From NCBI GenBank assembly GCA_002842095.1, contig PHCB01000002.1:124001-188000 (forward strand): a DNA stretch of 64,000 bases. The letters are read 5' to 3'. Shown in pieces: positions 18,192 through 26,208 of this stretch. Below the pieces are notes generated by a model that was not told the DNA's origin, did no database searches, and was given only the letters and a program-made list of their open reading frames with translations. Source of the DNA: a candidate division BRC1 bacterium HGW-BRC1-1 (GTDB taxonomy: Bacteria > Sumerlaeota > Sumerlaeia > Sumerlaeales > Sumerlaeaceae). The first letter of the stretch is position 1; every line of letters begins with the position of its first letter. The position numbers and the translations under genes are program-made.

Positions 18192-18417
18192 TTAGAGCGT
18201 TTTCGATTAAAATGATTACAGACTCGTGGTGCGCTTGGATGTCGAATTGTGACCGCCAATTCCTGACGTAGGTGGCGACCACGGCCTCGCCCGGGCACCC
18301 GATGCTACCGCCCTCCCACTTGCCCACTCGCTGGCGGATGGCAACCTCGGTGTGACCGGTGTGCAACCGGCGTGCAACCGGTGTGCAAGCAGTGCAATCG
18401 GCGCGCAATCGACAAGC
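18192..18417 (+). repeat. 226-bp dispersed repeat element, copy 1
   Basis: It begins TTAGAGCGTTTTCGATT and ends in a degenerate array of 11-bp units of the form CCGGTGTGCAA. Bases 21805-22019 repeat it along the full length with scattered substitutions and an 11-bp shorter array. A third, inverted partial copy lies at 55376-55480. A reading frame runs through both full copies on the minus strand, but the array part is low complexity and the frame is not the conserved property, so I treat this as non-coding. Confidence 0.85.
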
Positions 18418-18698
18418 CATTATCCGTCCAGAGGTCTGCCTTAGGCCTCCGCGCGGCCTTCAGCTTGCCATGCACGCACAGTCGCTCCTAACCCAATACT
18501 CCAACTATTTCGATATTGCAGGATCTGGCAATACTTGCGTCAAAACCGCTCGAGCTGGGGGTGGAGGTCGCATCGCGAACGGAACCCCGGGAACAGCCCC
18601 CACAAAAATCCCGCTCCGGAGGAATGGCTGAATGAACCAACGCCCACCCTCCCCAATGAATAGCACCCCGCCCCCATTCGTATAACTTTTCGCAGCGT

Positions 18699-18774
18699 GG
18701 GGGTATAGCTCAGCTGGGAGAGCGATACGTTCGCAACGTATAGGCCAGGGGTTCGAGTCCCCTTACCTCCACCA
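18699..18774 (+). tRNA. tRNA-Ala (anticodon CGC)
   Basis: A full cloverleaf: acceptor GGGGGTA/TACCTCC, D stem GCTC/GAGC, anticodon stem ATACG/CGTAT with loop TTCGCAA (anticodon CGC at 18732-18734), and T stem AGGGG/CCCCT with loop TTCGAGT. The acceptor contains the G3:U70 wobble pair, the alanine identity element, and CCA is encoded. It decodes GCG. Confidence 0.97.
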
Positions 18775-18794
18775 CCCTGCACACCCGCCCGGCG

Positions 18795-20273
18795 TCAGGC
18801 TTGGGCTAACTCGTGGACCGTCGACAGGAAAAGCTCGGTCAGTTCAGGGTCAAACTGGGTGCCGACATTGCTGCGGATTTCGCGCACGGCGGCGTCGAGG
18901 CCGAGGCTGGTTCGGTACGGGCGGTCGCTGTTCATGGCGTCGAAGGCGTCGATGATCGACAGGAAGCGCGAACCAAACGGGATGCTGTCGCCTTTCAGGC
19001 CGTCGGGGTAGCCGGTGCCGTCGTAGCGCTCGTGGTGGTGGCGCACGAGCGTCGCCACTTGCGACAGCAGGCAATCGGAATTTAAGATGTCGAATCCCCA
19101 CTGGGGATGCATGCGCATGACTGCCCATTCCTCGTCATCCAGCGGGCCGGGTTTGTTGATGATGTCATTGGGCACGCGGATCTTGCCGATGTCATGCAAC
19201 TGCATGGCGAAGCAGATGGTGTCGCGCTGATCCTTGGGCAGGTTCAGCCGGTCGAGCATCCGCTCGAGGTAGGTATGGGTGCGGCTGCTGTGGTCGCCGG
19301 TTCCGTGGTCCTTCTGCTCCAGCGTCTTCGCCAGGGACGAAATGGCGCCGATGGTCATCTTCTCGCAGTTGTCATAGAGGTGCAGGTTGACGCCCAGCAA
19401 AGCGATCTCGGCGCAGATCAACTCAAGGATTTGTTCGTCCGTTTCGGTAAAACCGGTGGGGTTGGACGGGCGGGCAATCTGCACCACGCCCACGGTGCGC
19501 CCCTGCGAACATACGGGCATGAAGAGCGTCTCGGGCAGCCTGGCAAAGCACTCGGGTGCGTCGTCGGCGGATGGCTCTCCTCCGCGCATGGGCTGTCCGC
19601 TCAGCATCACGTGGAGCAGCGCCTCCTGTAGGTCGGCAGCGGTGCCGTTGAGGTTCGTGTCGGCAGGCAGCCGGCAAATGATGGGGTGTTGCTCCATTTG
19701 CAGCGTGAGGGTGCTGTAATCCGACTCCAGGATGCGGTGTACGTAGCTCAGCACCTCCAGCATGGCCTGGGGCAGATCGCGCGAGGCGGGAAGCAGATTG
19801 AGCATCTGCACGAGCCCTCGCATCGCCTGCTGACCGCGCACCGTGTTGTGGGTGTGCACCATCAGCATTCGGTTCAGCTCACGGTTCTGGCGCTGCATGT
19901 TGGCCCGATCCAGAGCGCGGTCGATGGTGAGGAGCAGCAGATCGAGATCGAAGGGCTTGGTGATGTAGTCTTCAGCGCCGAGCTTGAGGCACTCAAGTGC
20001 GGTGGGCAGGCTGGAGAAGGCGGTCATTAGGATGATGGGAGGGCGATTGGGAAGGTCGGCGGTGGCGCGCACGAGTTCGATGCCGGTCATGCCGGGCATA
20101 TGCACGTCCAGCAGCATCAGGTCGAAGCTGTGGGGCGCGGAAAGGCGCGTGAGGGCATACTCGGCGGAGTGCAGAAGGGTTGCCTCGTGGCCGAGGTCGG
20201 ATAGGATGTCGCCGATCTGTGTGGCGAACACGATTTCGTCGTCGACGATCAGGATATTGTGGGAGGGGTTCAT
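18795..20273 (-). CDS. Response regulator with GAF and HD-GYP domains (c-di-GMP phosphodiesterase)
   Basis: A 492-residue protein. A receiver domain spans residues 1-125, with phospho-acceptor aspartate in LMLLDVHMPGMTG and the conserved lysine in ITKPFDLD. A GAF-like region spans about 165-310. The HD-GYP domain (about 320-480) carries LHDIGKIRVP and HHERYDGTGYPDG, so the metal-binding and GYP residues of an active cyclic-di-GMP phosphodiesterase are intact. Its ATG shares one base with the stop of the upstream histidine kinase (TGATG), making a coupled two-component pair that should lower c-di-GMP when the kinase is active. Confidence 0.93.
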   Translation of the reverse strand: MNPSHNILIVDDEIVFATQIGDILSDLGHEATLLHSAEYALTRLSAPHSFDLMLLDVHMPGMTGIELVRATADLPNRPPIILMTAFSSLPTALECLKLGAEDYITKPFDLDLLLLTIDRALDRANMQRQNRELNRMLMVHTHNTVRGQQAMRGLVQMLNLLPASRDLPQAMLEVLSYVHRILESDYSTLTLQMEQHPIICRLPADTNLNGTAADLQEALLHVMLSGQPMRGGEPSADDAPECFARLPETLFMPVCSQGRTVGVVQIARPSNPTGFTETDEQILELICAEIALLGVNLHLYDNCEKMTIGAISSLAKTLEQKDHGTGDHSSRTHTYLERMLDRLNLPKDQRDTICFAMQLHDIGKIRVPNDIINKPGPLDDEEWAVMRMHPQWGFDILNSDCLLSQVATLVRHHHERYDGTGYPDGLKGDSIPFGSRFLSIIDAFDAMNSDRPYRTSLGLDAAVREIRSNVGTQFDPELTELFLSTVHELAQA

Positions 20274-21556
20274 CAGCGGTTGGACCTTCCGGAGTTGGAA
20301 TGAGCGGGAGCAGGGGAGCTACCTTCGCCGGTTGTGGCGGAAACGGTTGCGTTATCGGGGGGCGCATCTGCGCCTGCACCGGTGTCGGCGGCGGGCACGC
20401 GCATCACGAAATGTGCGCCGCCCTCGCGCGGCAGGGCGTGCAGCGAGCCGCCGAACGACTCTGCCAGGCGGCGTGCGATGCCCAGGCCGAGCCCCGTGCC
20501 CTGTGCGTCGCCCTTGGTGGTGAAGAAAGGTTCAAAGACCTGCTCGAGCATGTCGGTGGAAATACCGGGACCGTTGTCCTCCACATGCACCTCGATGACG
20601 GGCGGCCCCGCGCCCGGGGCGACGAGGAGTGTACGCAGCGCGATGCCACCGCCACCGGGCAGGGCGTCGCGCGCGTTCAGCAGCAGGTTCAGCAGCACGT
20701 GGCGCAGCGCCGCCTCACCAGCGCGGGCGGCGGGCAGATCGTCGCCCAGTTGCTGGCGCACGAGGATGTTGGCCGAGCCGAAGGAGTAATCGAGCAGCGA
20801 GAGGAGATCGCGCACGACGGCGTTCACATCCGAGGGCGCGCCTATTTCGTCGCCGCCATGGGCGAAGCGCGAGAAGCGGATAATCTGCTCATGCGAGCGA
20901 TCCACCTGCTCGTTGATAATTTGCAGATGCTTCAGGATTTTACCATCGGCGGCGGTTTCGGTGCCGCGACGCAGGCCATAGCTGGCCGAAACTTTGATGA
21001 TGGAGAGCAGGTTCTTTAGTTCGTGGGTGAGGCTGCCCGCCAGATGCACGAAGTACGCCTTCTTCTGCACGTCCTGCAGGCGCTGCTCCAGGTGGCGCGC
21101 CTGCTCGGCGGCGTCGGCTGCGGCGGCGCGGTGCTGTTCCACCTCGCGGCGCAAGGCGCCGTCCTGCGCCGCCTGTGCCACGGCCCGGGCCAGCCAGGCC
21201 GGGTCGAAGGGCTTGAGCAGGAAGTTGCGCAGGCGCGGCAGCGACTGGAGGAGGTCGGATGGTGGCGGCAGCGTCGCCAGCGCGACGATGCCCAGATGAG
21301 GGTTGGCGGGCTGCATCTTGCCGAGCAGGACGGGCAGCGTGCCCGCGATGCACTCGGGAAAGTCGAGGTCCAGCACCACCACGTCGAAGTTCGAAGCCGC
21401 GCACAGGTCGGGGATTATGTGCGGCGAATCGGTCGTTGTAAGCGCGAAGCCGTGATCGGCGAGCAGGTCGTCGAGTACGTCCATCAACACCGGCTCGCGC
21501 ACGACGAGCAGGACGTTACCAGACACGGATGTAGGCAAGGCTTCGGGCATGGTCAT
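20273..21556 (-). CDS. Histidine kinase with N-terminal receiver domain
   Basis: A 427-residue soluble kinase. Residues 10-125 form a receiver-like domain (VVVLDLDFPE and LLKPFDP). A coiled-coil rich in Ala/Gln/Glu follows, then the H-box LTHELKNLLSI and an HATPase domain with NLLLNARDALPGGGG, VEDNGPGIS, FEPFFTTKGDAQ and GTGLGLGIARR. There are no membrane helices, so input must come through the receiver or a partner. It is translationally coupled to the HD-GYP regulator downstream, its likely phosphotransfer partner. The first visible block is GNVLLVVREPVLMD, and the ATG at 21556 is reasonable. Confidence 0.9.
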   Translation of the reverse strand: MTMPEALPTSVSGNVLLVVREPVLMDVLDDLLADHGFALTTTDSPHIIPDLCAASNFDVVVLDLDFPECIAGTLPVLLGKMQPANPHLGIVALATLPPPSDLLQSLPRLRNFLLKPFDPAWLARAVAQAAQDGALRREVEQHRAAAADAAEQARHLEQRLQDVQKKAYFVHLAGSLTHELKNLLSIIKVSASYGLRRGTETAADGKILKHLQIINEQVDRSHEQIIRFSRFAHGGDEIGAPSDVNAVVRDLLSLLDYSFGSANILVRQQLGDDLPAARAGEAALRHVLLNLLLNARDALPGGGGIALRTLLVAPGAGPPVIEVHVEDNGPGISTDMLEQVFEPFFTTKGDAQGTGLGLGIARRLAESFGGSLHALPREGGAHFVMRVPAADTGAGADAPPDNATVSATTGEGSSPAPAHSNSGRSNR

Positions 21557-21804
21557 CTCGAACGAGAGTCATCAACAGGCAACGGGTAGAATGCATCGAA
21601 ATACAAGCTACAATATTGTGAACCAGGACGCCGGAGCGAATCAAGGACGAAATGCATCTGCGGCGGGGGGCGGTAAATTGGCGAAGCAATGTTTCGGGCG
21701 CGGCACGCCACCGGCTCGGACCGTGAACCATATTAGCGCGCGCCATACCGCGATAAATAGGTCTTCCCAACAGTTCGTCATTGGAGTAAATTCACTCGGT
21801 CAGG

Positions 21805-22019
21805 TTAGAGCGTTTTCGATTCAAATGATTACAGACTCGTGGTGCGCTGGGATGTCGAATTGTGACCGCCCATCCCTGGCGTCGGTGGCCACCACGTCCT
21901 CGCCCGGTTGCATGATGCTACCGCCTCCCACTTGCCCATTTGCTGGCGGATGGCAACCCCGGTGCAACCGGTGTGCAACCGGCGTGCAAGCAGTGCAACT
22001 GGCGCGCAATCGGCAAGTC
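21805..22019 (+). repeat. Dispersed repeat element, copy 2 (215 bp)
   Basis: It aligns end to end with 18192-18417: TTAGAGCGTTTTCGATT, then GATTACAGACTCGTGGTGCG, GTCGAATTGTGACCGCC, CACTTGCCCA and GGCGGATGGCAACC, ending in 11-bp CCGGTGTGCAA-like units. Both full copies lie in intergenic DNA in the same orientation, 3.6 kb apart, flanking the tRNA-Ala/c-di-GMP gene pair. The rest of the interval 21557-22044 holds no gene that I can support. Confidence 0.85.
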
Positions 22020-22044
22020 AACAAGCGGCCATGTGGATTTTTGG

Positions 22045-23589
22045 CTAAGGAGTGGTCGTGTCAGCGTTACCTGCGGAAGTCGTGTTGTCGGGTGCGTTAC
22101 GGTCGTCGGCCGCCTCGAATTGTTTCGCCAAATCGTCAAAGCGCTCTTTTGCGGTGGTCCATTCCTGCAGGGCCGCTTTGCGTTCTTCGCCACTTGTGTT
22201 TTTCACCTTGTCGGTGGCAGCGCGCAGTTCCTCGTTGGTTGCGTCCATCTGTTTGAGAATGGTTCCGCGGCGGAGGACGGCTTCCAGACTGGGGGCCGGC
22301 TCGCGTACGGGAATGGCGCTTTCAGCAAAACGTGCCTCGGAGCGACCAGCGGCGTAAAACGCCACGGCTGCAACCAGTGCCAGCACTACCAACGCCACGG
22401 TCTGTGGCCCGCGGGCGGATTTTTGTGGCGGCGCGGGGGGCGCTGTGGCGGGCACGTAGTCGTCGCCGAAGACAAACTCGAGCGCTTCAGCCGAAACGGG
22501 CACGCCCTGGTCGCGCAGCACCAGCAGCAGCCGTTCCGCACCGGAGAACCCGGTCAGGGAGAAGCGGCGCGAGGTTCCGGAACGTGCGTGTATAATCAGG
22601 GCGGGGTGGCTCTGTACTCCCGCGGTCATTTGCGCCGCGGTGCGCCATTGTCCCACGAGGAAGAGGATGCGTCGCGTCCAGACCATCCAGCGCGGCGGCT
22701 CCACAATAATTGGTTCGATTGCAGTAATTTCCTCAAAAGGGAAGTCTTGCGTGCGCGTGAGCAAACCGAAGCGCAGCCGATCGGGGAGAATGAGGATTTC
22801 GTACGCCGCGAACCATGCCGAAACAACCCACGTGACCAACCCGCCGGTGGAAAAAAGCAGGGCGACGAGCGTGATGCCAAAGTAACCGTGCTCGACCATG
22901 ATTCGCGCCATGATGCTGTCGCGCGTACACACGAAAAGTGGCAGCGCAAAGAATACAGCGCCGAGCAGCACGCCCACCACGTCGGGCAGGATGGCGCCTT
23001 GCAGCCGGTTATAGCGGTAAGCGTCGCCGCCGGGGCGTTTCCATGGGATGGCGATATAGAGCGCCAGTCCGAGCAGAATGATCATCCATCCGAGCCGCTG
23101 GTGCGGATGCACTATTGCGCCGGGAGCGTCTTGCAAGTCGCCGGCTTCATGCAGCGTGGCGCTGAGGAAGCGCGACGGGCCGTCGCCATCGAAAGCCAGG
23201 TACACATGGGGATTACGGGGTGAGAGCACCTCACGCACCGGCGCCATGACTGGGTCGTCAATCGCATAATACAACAGTGTGTTGAAGTGCCCCCGCGCCG
23301 CGTGTTGCTTCAACTCGGGATCCGGCTGGCCCTGATTAAACAAAGCCTGAACGCGGGCGCGGAATTGGCTCCAGTCGCTGCCGGGAAGCGCAAGTGTTTG
23401 CGCGGCGGTTGTCTCGTCCATCAGGAACTGATCGAATGTCAGGCTCTCGCTCCAACGCGCCTTCTGCTTGAACCTGCGTTCGAAGTCAGGCTCGTGCACT
23501 GTGATTGCCTGCGGCACCGTGTAGGCCAGCAGCCAGATGCCCGTGAACAGCGCCACGGCGAGGATGATTCTGCGAATGCCTTCGATCAT
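22045..23589 (-). CDS. Multi-pass membrane protein with PH-like cytoplasmic domain, unknown function
   Basis: A 514-residue protein. One helix lies at residues 5-27, followed by a roughly 150-residue extracytoplasmic part and helices near 165-185, 210-230 and 240-265. A segment resembling bacterial PH domains follows (LPDRLRFGLLTRTQDFPFEE), then a further helix around 415-435 and a charged coiled-coil tail ending in Asn/Thr-rich sequence. The PH-like reading is my pattern judgement only. It is followed 35 bp on by no coupled gene, and the next gene (VCBS-like) lies upstream on the same strand, so the two may be co-transcribed. Confidence 0.7.
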   Translation of the reverse strand: MIEGIRRIILAVALFTGIWLLAYTVPQAITVHEPDFERRFKQKARWSESLTFDQFLMDETTAAQTLALPGSDWSQFRARVQALFNQGQPDPELKQHAARGHFNTLLYYAIDDPVMAPVREVLSPRNPHVYLAFDGDGPSRFLSATLHEAGDLQDAPGAIVHPHQRLGWMIILLGLALYIAIPWKRPGGDAYRYNRLQGAILPDVVGVLLGAVFFALPLFVCTRDSIMARIMVEHGYFGITLVALLFSTGGLVTWVVSAWFAAYEILILPDRLRFGLLTRTQDFPFEEITAIEPIIVEPPRWMVWTRRILFLVGQWRTAAQMTAGVQSHPALIIHARSGTSRRFSLTGFSGAERLLLVLRDQGVPVSAEALEFVFGDDYVPATAPPAPPQKSARGPQTVALVVLALVAAVAFYAAGRSEARFAESAIPVREPAPSLEAVLRRGTILKQMDATNEELRAATDKVKNTSGEERKAALQEWTTAKERFDDLAKQFEAADDRNAPDNTTSAGNADTTTP

Positions 23590-23624
23590 GAGATTGCCTC
23601 CTGGGGTCGCGTAGCGGCGATGCG

Positions 23625-24635
23625 CTACTCGGTGTGGGTTGTCACTTCGATGTGGTCGGGGTACGCTGTCACAACCACGGTTGCGTTGCCTGCGTTAATC
23701 AGCTTCAGCACGCCGGGCGAAACACGGACGGGAACGCGGCTGAACAGCAGTCGGTGTTCGGGCGAATTAAAATAGTCGTCATCGGGCAAATCGCGCCGGT
23801 GGCGAATCTTGTAGCGGTGGTAGTTGGCGCGGTCCTGGGCCAGCACGTCGGCGAGGCCCGTCAGGCGCTCTCCCTTGGAACTGCGCATGTCCTCGGGGCC
23901 AAGCTGGCACATGTAGGCCACCAGCGGCTCGGGCGTCGTTGCCGCGGGTTTGGCTGCCTCAGCGGGCACAGCCTCGTCGCCCACGTCGCCCTCGGAGGTG
24001 AGCGGCTTCAGCCACTTGCGCAGGCCCATCCCCCTGGCGTCCAGACCCATCATCGCTTTACCCATACGGGCCGATGCGCCTCCGCTGTATTCCGTTATTA
24101 CGACCGTGGCGGTGTTGCCCGGCTCAATCGATTCGATGGAGCTGACCCACCGCCCCTCGTACTTCTCGCTGTTCGCCCACGGGAATCGGTCGGAGTCGGC
24201 GGGCGTCTCGAGGAGTTGCGCGGCGCGCACCTGTTTGAAGGCCCCGTTCTCCCAGCGCAGCACGCGAAAGGTGGTGGGGGAGACATCGCTCTGCGGCGCG
24301 GGGGCGATAAGCTCCATGGCGCCATCGCCGTCGATGTCACCGATCGCAACAGGCATGCTAATGCCGTAGTCCCATTCGCCGAACACGAGATTGTTCTCAG
24401 TGTCCATCGCGCGAGGCCCGGTCCAGATGGCATCGCCTTCCTTGTTCAGCACCACGAGGTGATAGAAGCGCCCGGTCTCATTGCGGCCCGAAGTGCGCAC
24501 CTCGATGGTTTCATCCACCCCGTCGCCGTTCAGGTCGGCCTTCCAACTGCGCTGCCCCTCCGCGTGGCAGATCCCTGCGAAGGCGATATGCGCCGCCAGC
24601 AGTGTTGCAAAAGCGAGTCTGTTCGAAATCTGCAT
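23625..24635 (-). CDS. Secreted VCBS/FG-GAP-like protein
   Basis: A 336-residue protein with a clear signal peptide (MQISNRLAFATLLAAHIAFA, ending CHAEG). The mature N-terminus has WKADLNGDGVDETIEVRTSG and then IGDIDGDGAMELIAPAP, the calcium-binding D-x-N/D-x-D-G pattern of VCBS/FG-GAP repeats. The C-terminal 100 residues have no recognised domain. A good ribosome-binding site (AAAGGAG) lies 11 bp before the ATG at 24635, which is why the longer open frame to 24761 is rejected; that extension runs into the 11-bp tandem array. It is probably periplasmic or surface exposed. Confidence 0.75.
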   Translation of the reverse strand: MQISNRLAFATLLAAHIAFAGICHAEGQRSWKADLNGDGVDETIEVRTSGRNETGRFYHLVVLNKEGDAIWTGPRAMDTENNLVFGEWDYGISMPVAIGDIDGDGAMELIAPAPQSDVSPTTFRVLRWENGAFKQVRAAQLLETPADSDRFPWANSEKYEGRWVSSIESIEPGNTATVVITEYSGGASARMGKAMMGLDARGMGLRKWLKPLTSEGDVGDEAVPAEAAKPAATTPEPLVAYMCQLGPEDMRSSKGERLTGLADVLAQDRANYHRYKIRHRRDLPDDDYFNSPEHRLLFSRVPVRVSPGVLKLINAGNATVVVTAYPDHIEVTTHTE

Positions 24636-24739
24636 GTCATCCGTCTCCTTTGCCCGCGCCAAGGCGCCGCATGATACCAATTCAGGTTGGAAACCGGAAA
24701 AATGAGGGTGCAAGCAGGAAATGAACGATTGCGCATCCT

Positions 24740-24783
24740 CCGGTGTGCAACCGGTGTGCAACCGGTGTGCAACCGGTGTGCAA
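24740..24783 (+). repeat. Four perfect tandem copies of an 11-bp unit
   Basis: Four uninterrupted CCGGTGTGCAA units. The same unit occurs three times at 28895-28927 and, in degenerate form, within the dispersed element at 18192, 21805 and (inverted) 55376. It lies about 105 bp upstream of the VCBS-like gene start. Confidence 0.92.
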
Positions 24784-24805
24784 GCTCCCGCTTCACTTCG
24801 CTCAA

Positions 24806-24866
24806 GGGTACGAATTTAGGGGACAGGGCGGGTTTTTTAACAGGAGCGGGGGCATTCCTGCCCCCG
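24806..24866 (+). repeat. TACGAATT module plus CGGGGGCA/TGCCCCCG hairpin
   Basis: GGGTACGAATTTAGGGGACAGG precedes a perfect 8-bp stem (24847-24854 with 24859-24866). Related copies lie at 28951-28975, 30469-30533, 35942-35961 (hairpin only) and 51147-51176, so it is a dispersed family. Confidence 0.8.
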
Positions 24867-25057
24867 TGTTCTTCCCCCGAGGCCTCTCAAAGCCACCGCA
24901 AACTCCGATAACCGAATCCCTCAAAATCTTCGGTCAGGGATGACGGCGAATTCTCTAATGCGAATGGACGCGGATAAACGTGAACTGATCAAATTCTGAT
25001 GACAAATCCAATCCCATCGTAGGAGCGGACCTACGTGTCCGCCCAATGCCCCGGCAG

Positions 25058-25879
25058 ATGGGTACACCTTCTTTTCACGAGGAGAATTCCCCGTGGCGGC
25101 GTTTCATCACCAAACTGTGCCTTCATCCTCTAAACCGTCGCCCGCGAGATAATGCGGCCGCCAATGTTTGCGCTTCAGATCGGCCTTCAGAGCCGTAGTT
25201 TCGGAGATGGGAAGGTCGCTGGATTTCTCCAAAGAAGACCAGATGATAGATGATGGATCTCCTGACTCCCGCGGATTCTCCATAAAATCCCCGTACCACC
25301 ACTGACCATCCATCAAGCAGGGAATCTGGGTGGTTCCCAGATCGACCACGAGCGGAAGCCATACTGACGGAGAGGGTTGCCGCTCGTGCGGTTTGCTTGT
25401 CTCGCCGTCATCATGAAGCGCGACATACCCATTTTCCAGCGCCCAGGCACCCTTGCTCATAATTGTGCGCGGCATGATATCTGCCCACTCCAGATAGATG
25501 AACGTCTCATCTGGAAACAAATACAGGTCGAAGCCAGAGAGGGCACCTTTCTTCGTCGGCCCTGGATCCGCATAGTAGCCCGCAACGGAGGCCGTGGTGA
25601 GCGGATCGGGCGAACGCACAGCCTCCCTATCGGGGGACACCGGCGCCTGCTTCGGGTCGCGTACTTTTTTTGCAATGGCCGCCACGCGCTCGGCGGCCGG
25701 CACCTGCGTGAAAGTCGTCGATGTGACAAAATCGGCGGCGGCAGCCATGCCCGCCCCGAGGCAGATCAACAATACGCTAACCCATTTCATATGGAAAACC
25801 CTCCGATATCGCAATGAAAGCCGCATCATGCCCTACATCCCACTTCGCACTGCTGAAGCACAGCCGGTCAACCCGATTC
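25058..25879. repeat. Segmental duplication, copy A (822 bp)
   Basis: The block includes a whole gene and both flanks and matches 49656-50476. Similarity begins at GGGT(A/G)CACCTTCTTTTCACGA beyond the gene's 3' end and stops at CCGGTCAACCCGATTC beyond its 5' end. Both non-coding flanks are conserved, so the unit that was copied was a DNA segment, not only an open reading frame. A heptamer repeat abuts the right edge. Confidence 0.85.
25107..25790 (-). CDS. Secreted protein of unknown function, paralogue A
   Basis: A 227-residue protein with a signal peptide (MKWVSVLLICLGAGMAAAAD). The mature part has the segments VAGYYADPGPTKKG, LYLFPDETFIYLEWADIMP and ISKGAWALENGYVALHDDGE-like sequence, and it ends KHWRPHYLAGDGLEDEGTVW. 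The paralogue at 49701-50387 is similar along its whole length. A consensus GGAGG lies before the ATG at 25790. The DPLTTASVAGYY block suggests a domain that reports on a displayed value or a folded beta protein, but I recognise no family. It sits alone, inside the 820-bp duplicated segment. Confidence 0.8.
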   Translation of the reverse strand: MKWVSVLLICLGAGMAAAADFVTSTTFTQVPAAERVAAIAKKVRDPKQAPVSPDREAVRSPDPLTTASVAGYYADPGPTKKGALSGFDLYLFPDETFIYLEWADIMPRTIMSKGAWALENGYVALHDDGETSKPHERQPSPSVWLPLVVDLGTTQIPCLMDGQWWYGDFMENPRESGDPSSIIWSSLEKSSDLPISETTALKADLKRKHWRPHYLAGDGLEDEGTVW

Positions 25880-25880
25880 C

Positions 25881-25913
25881 ATTCGTAATTCATAATTCGT
25901 AATTCGTAATTCC
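25881..25913. repeat. Heptamer repeat (GTAATTC type), single arm
   Basis: ATTCGTAATTCATAATTCG continues into TAATTCGTAATTCC, tandem 7-bp units that are the reverse complement of GAATTAC/GAATTAT. It abuts the edge of duplicated segment A. Confidence 0.8.
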
Positions 25914-25927
25914 AAATTGCATAAATA

Positions 25928-25979
25928 TCTTCCTTGCCCGCCCCACAACCGCCCTGCCAGATTGGCTTTCAACCACGAC
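25928..25979 (+). repeat. 52-bp module shared with 32039-32091
   Basis: TCTTCCTTGCCCGC at the start, a CAGATTG core, and TTTCAACCACGAC at the end are common to both sites, each 15-20 bp downstream of a GTAATTC heptamer array. Confidence 0.7.
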
Positions 25980-25980
25980 C

Positions 25981-26208
25981 GCGGCGCTAAAGGAGATCTA
26001 TGGCGCGTTGAAACCGGGAGGTCTGGTTTCCGTGCCCGGGACCGTCTTTGATCCCCATTTCCAGTGTCGTAGCACAGTATTACGTCTTGCTGGCGAAGCA
26101 GGCTTGGTCCCAGCGGAATTCTTTGGAAACAGGATGTCGTTTATGATGAATTTCCAGAAGTCTTACCCTGAAGAGGAAGAACATGCCCCCAACCATCTCA
26201 GGGCGTGA
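25981..26208 (+). pseudogene. C-terminal remnant of a class I SAM-dependent methyltransferase
   Basis: The frame reads AALKEIYGALKPGGLVS, then VFDPHF, VLRLAGEAGL and AEFFGNRMSFMMNFQK. This is the usual end of UbiE/COQ5-type methyltransferases: the LKPGG strand-turn followed by the RLAxxAGF and FTMNFxK segments. Everything N-terminal to it, including the SAM-binding glycine motif, is absent, and the frame starts exactly where the 52-bp repeat module ends. It therefore looks like a gene truncated by a repeat-mediated event. Its stop overlaps the start of the CPBP gene by 26 bp, so the two were probably once an operon. Confidence 0.6.

Larger units (their letters stand above)
17963..18698. other. 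736-bp intergenic region, no gene seen
   Basis: Between the ABC operon and tRNA-Ala I see no credible coding region. It holds the CAGAT repeat (18134-18160) and the 226-bp dispersed repeat (18192-18417). The remainder, 18418-18698, shows nothing recognisable; reading frames there overlap the repeat or the tRNA. Confidence 0.6.
24636..25106. other. Repeat-rich intergenic region, no gene seen
   Basis: It holds the 11-bp array, the GGGTACGAATTTAGGGG module (24806-24822), a perfect hairpin CGGGGGCA-TTCC-TGCCCCCG (24847-24866), a short inverted repeat GCGGAC/GTCCGC (25025-25042), and from 25058 the edge of the 820-bp duplication. I see no coding sequence here. Confidence 0.65.

Noticed and set aside
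18184-18420. Minus-strand protein encoded in the dispersed repeat
   Set aside because: The frame is open in both copies, but half of it translates the 11-bp array and there is no start signal; DNA identity, not protein identity, is conserved.
24740-24783. CRISPR array
   Set aside because: The 11-bp units are contiguous without spacers and far shorter than CRISPR repeats; no cas gene is present.
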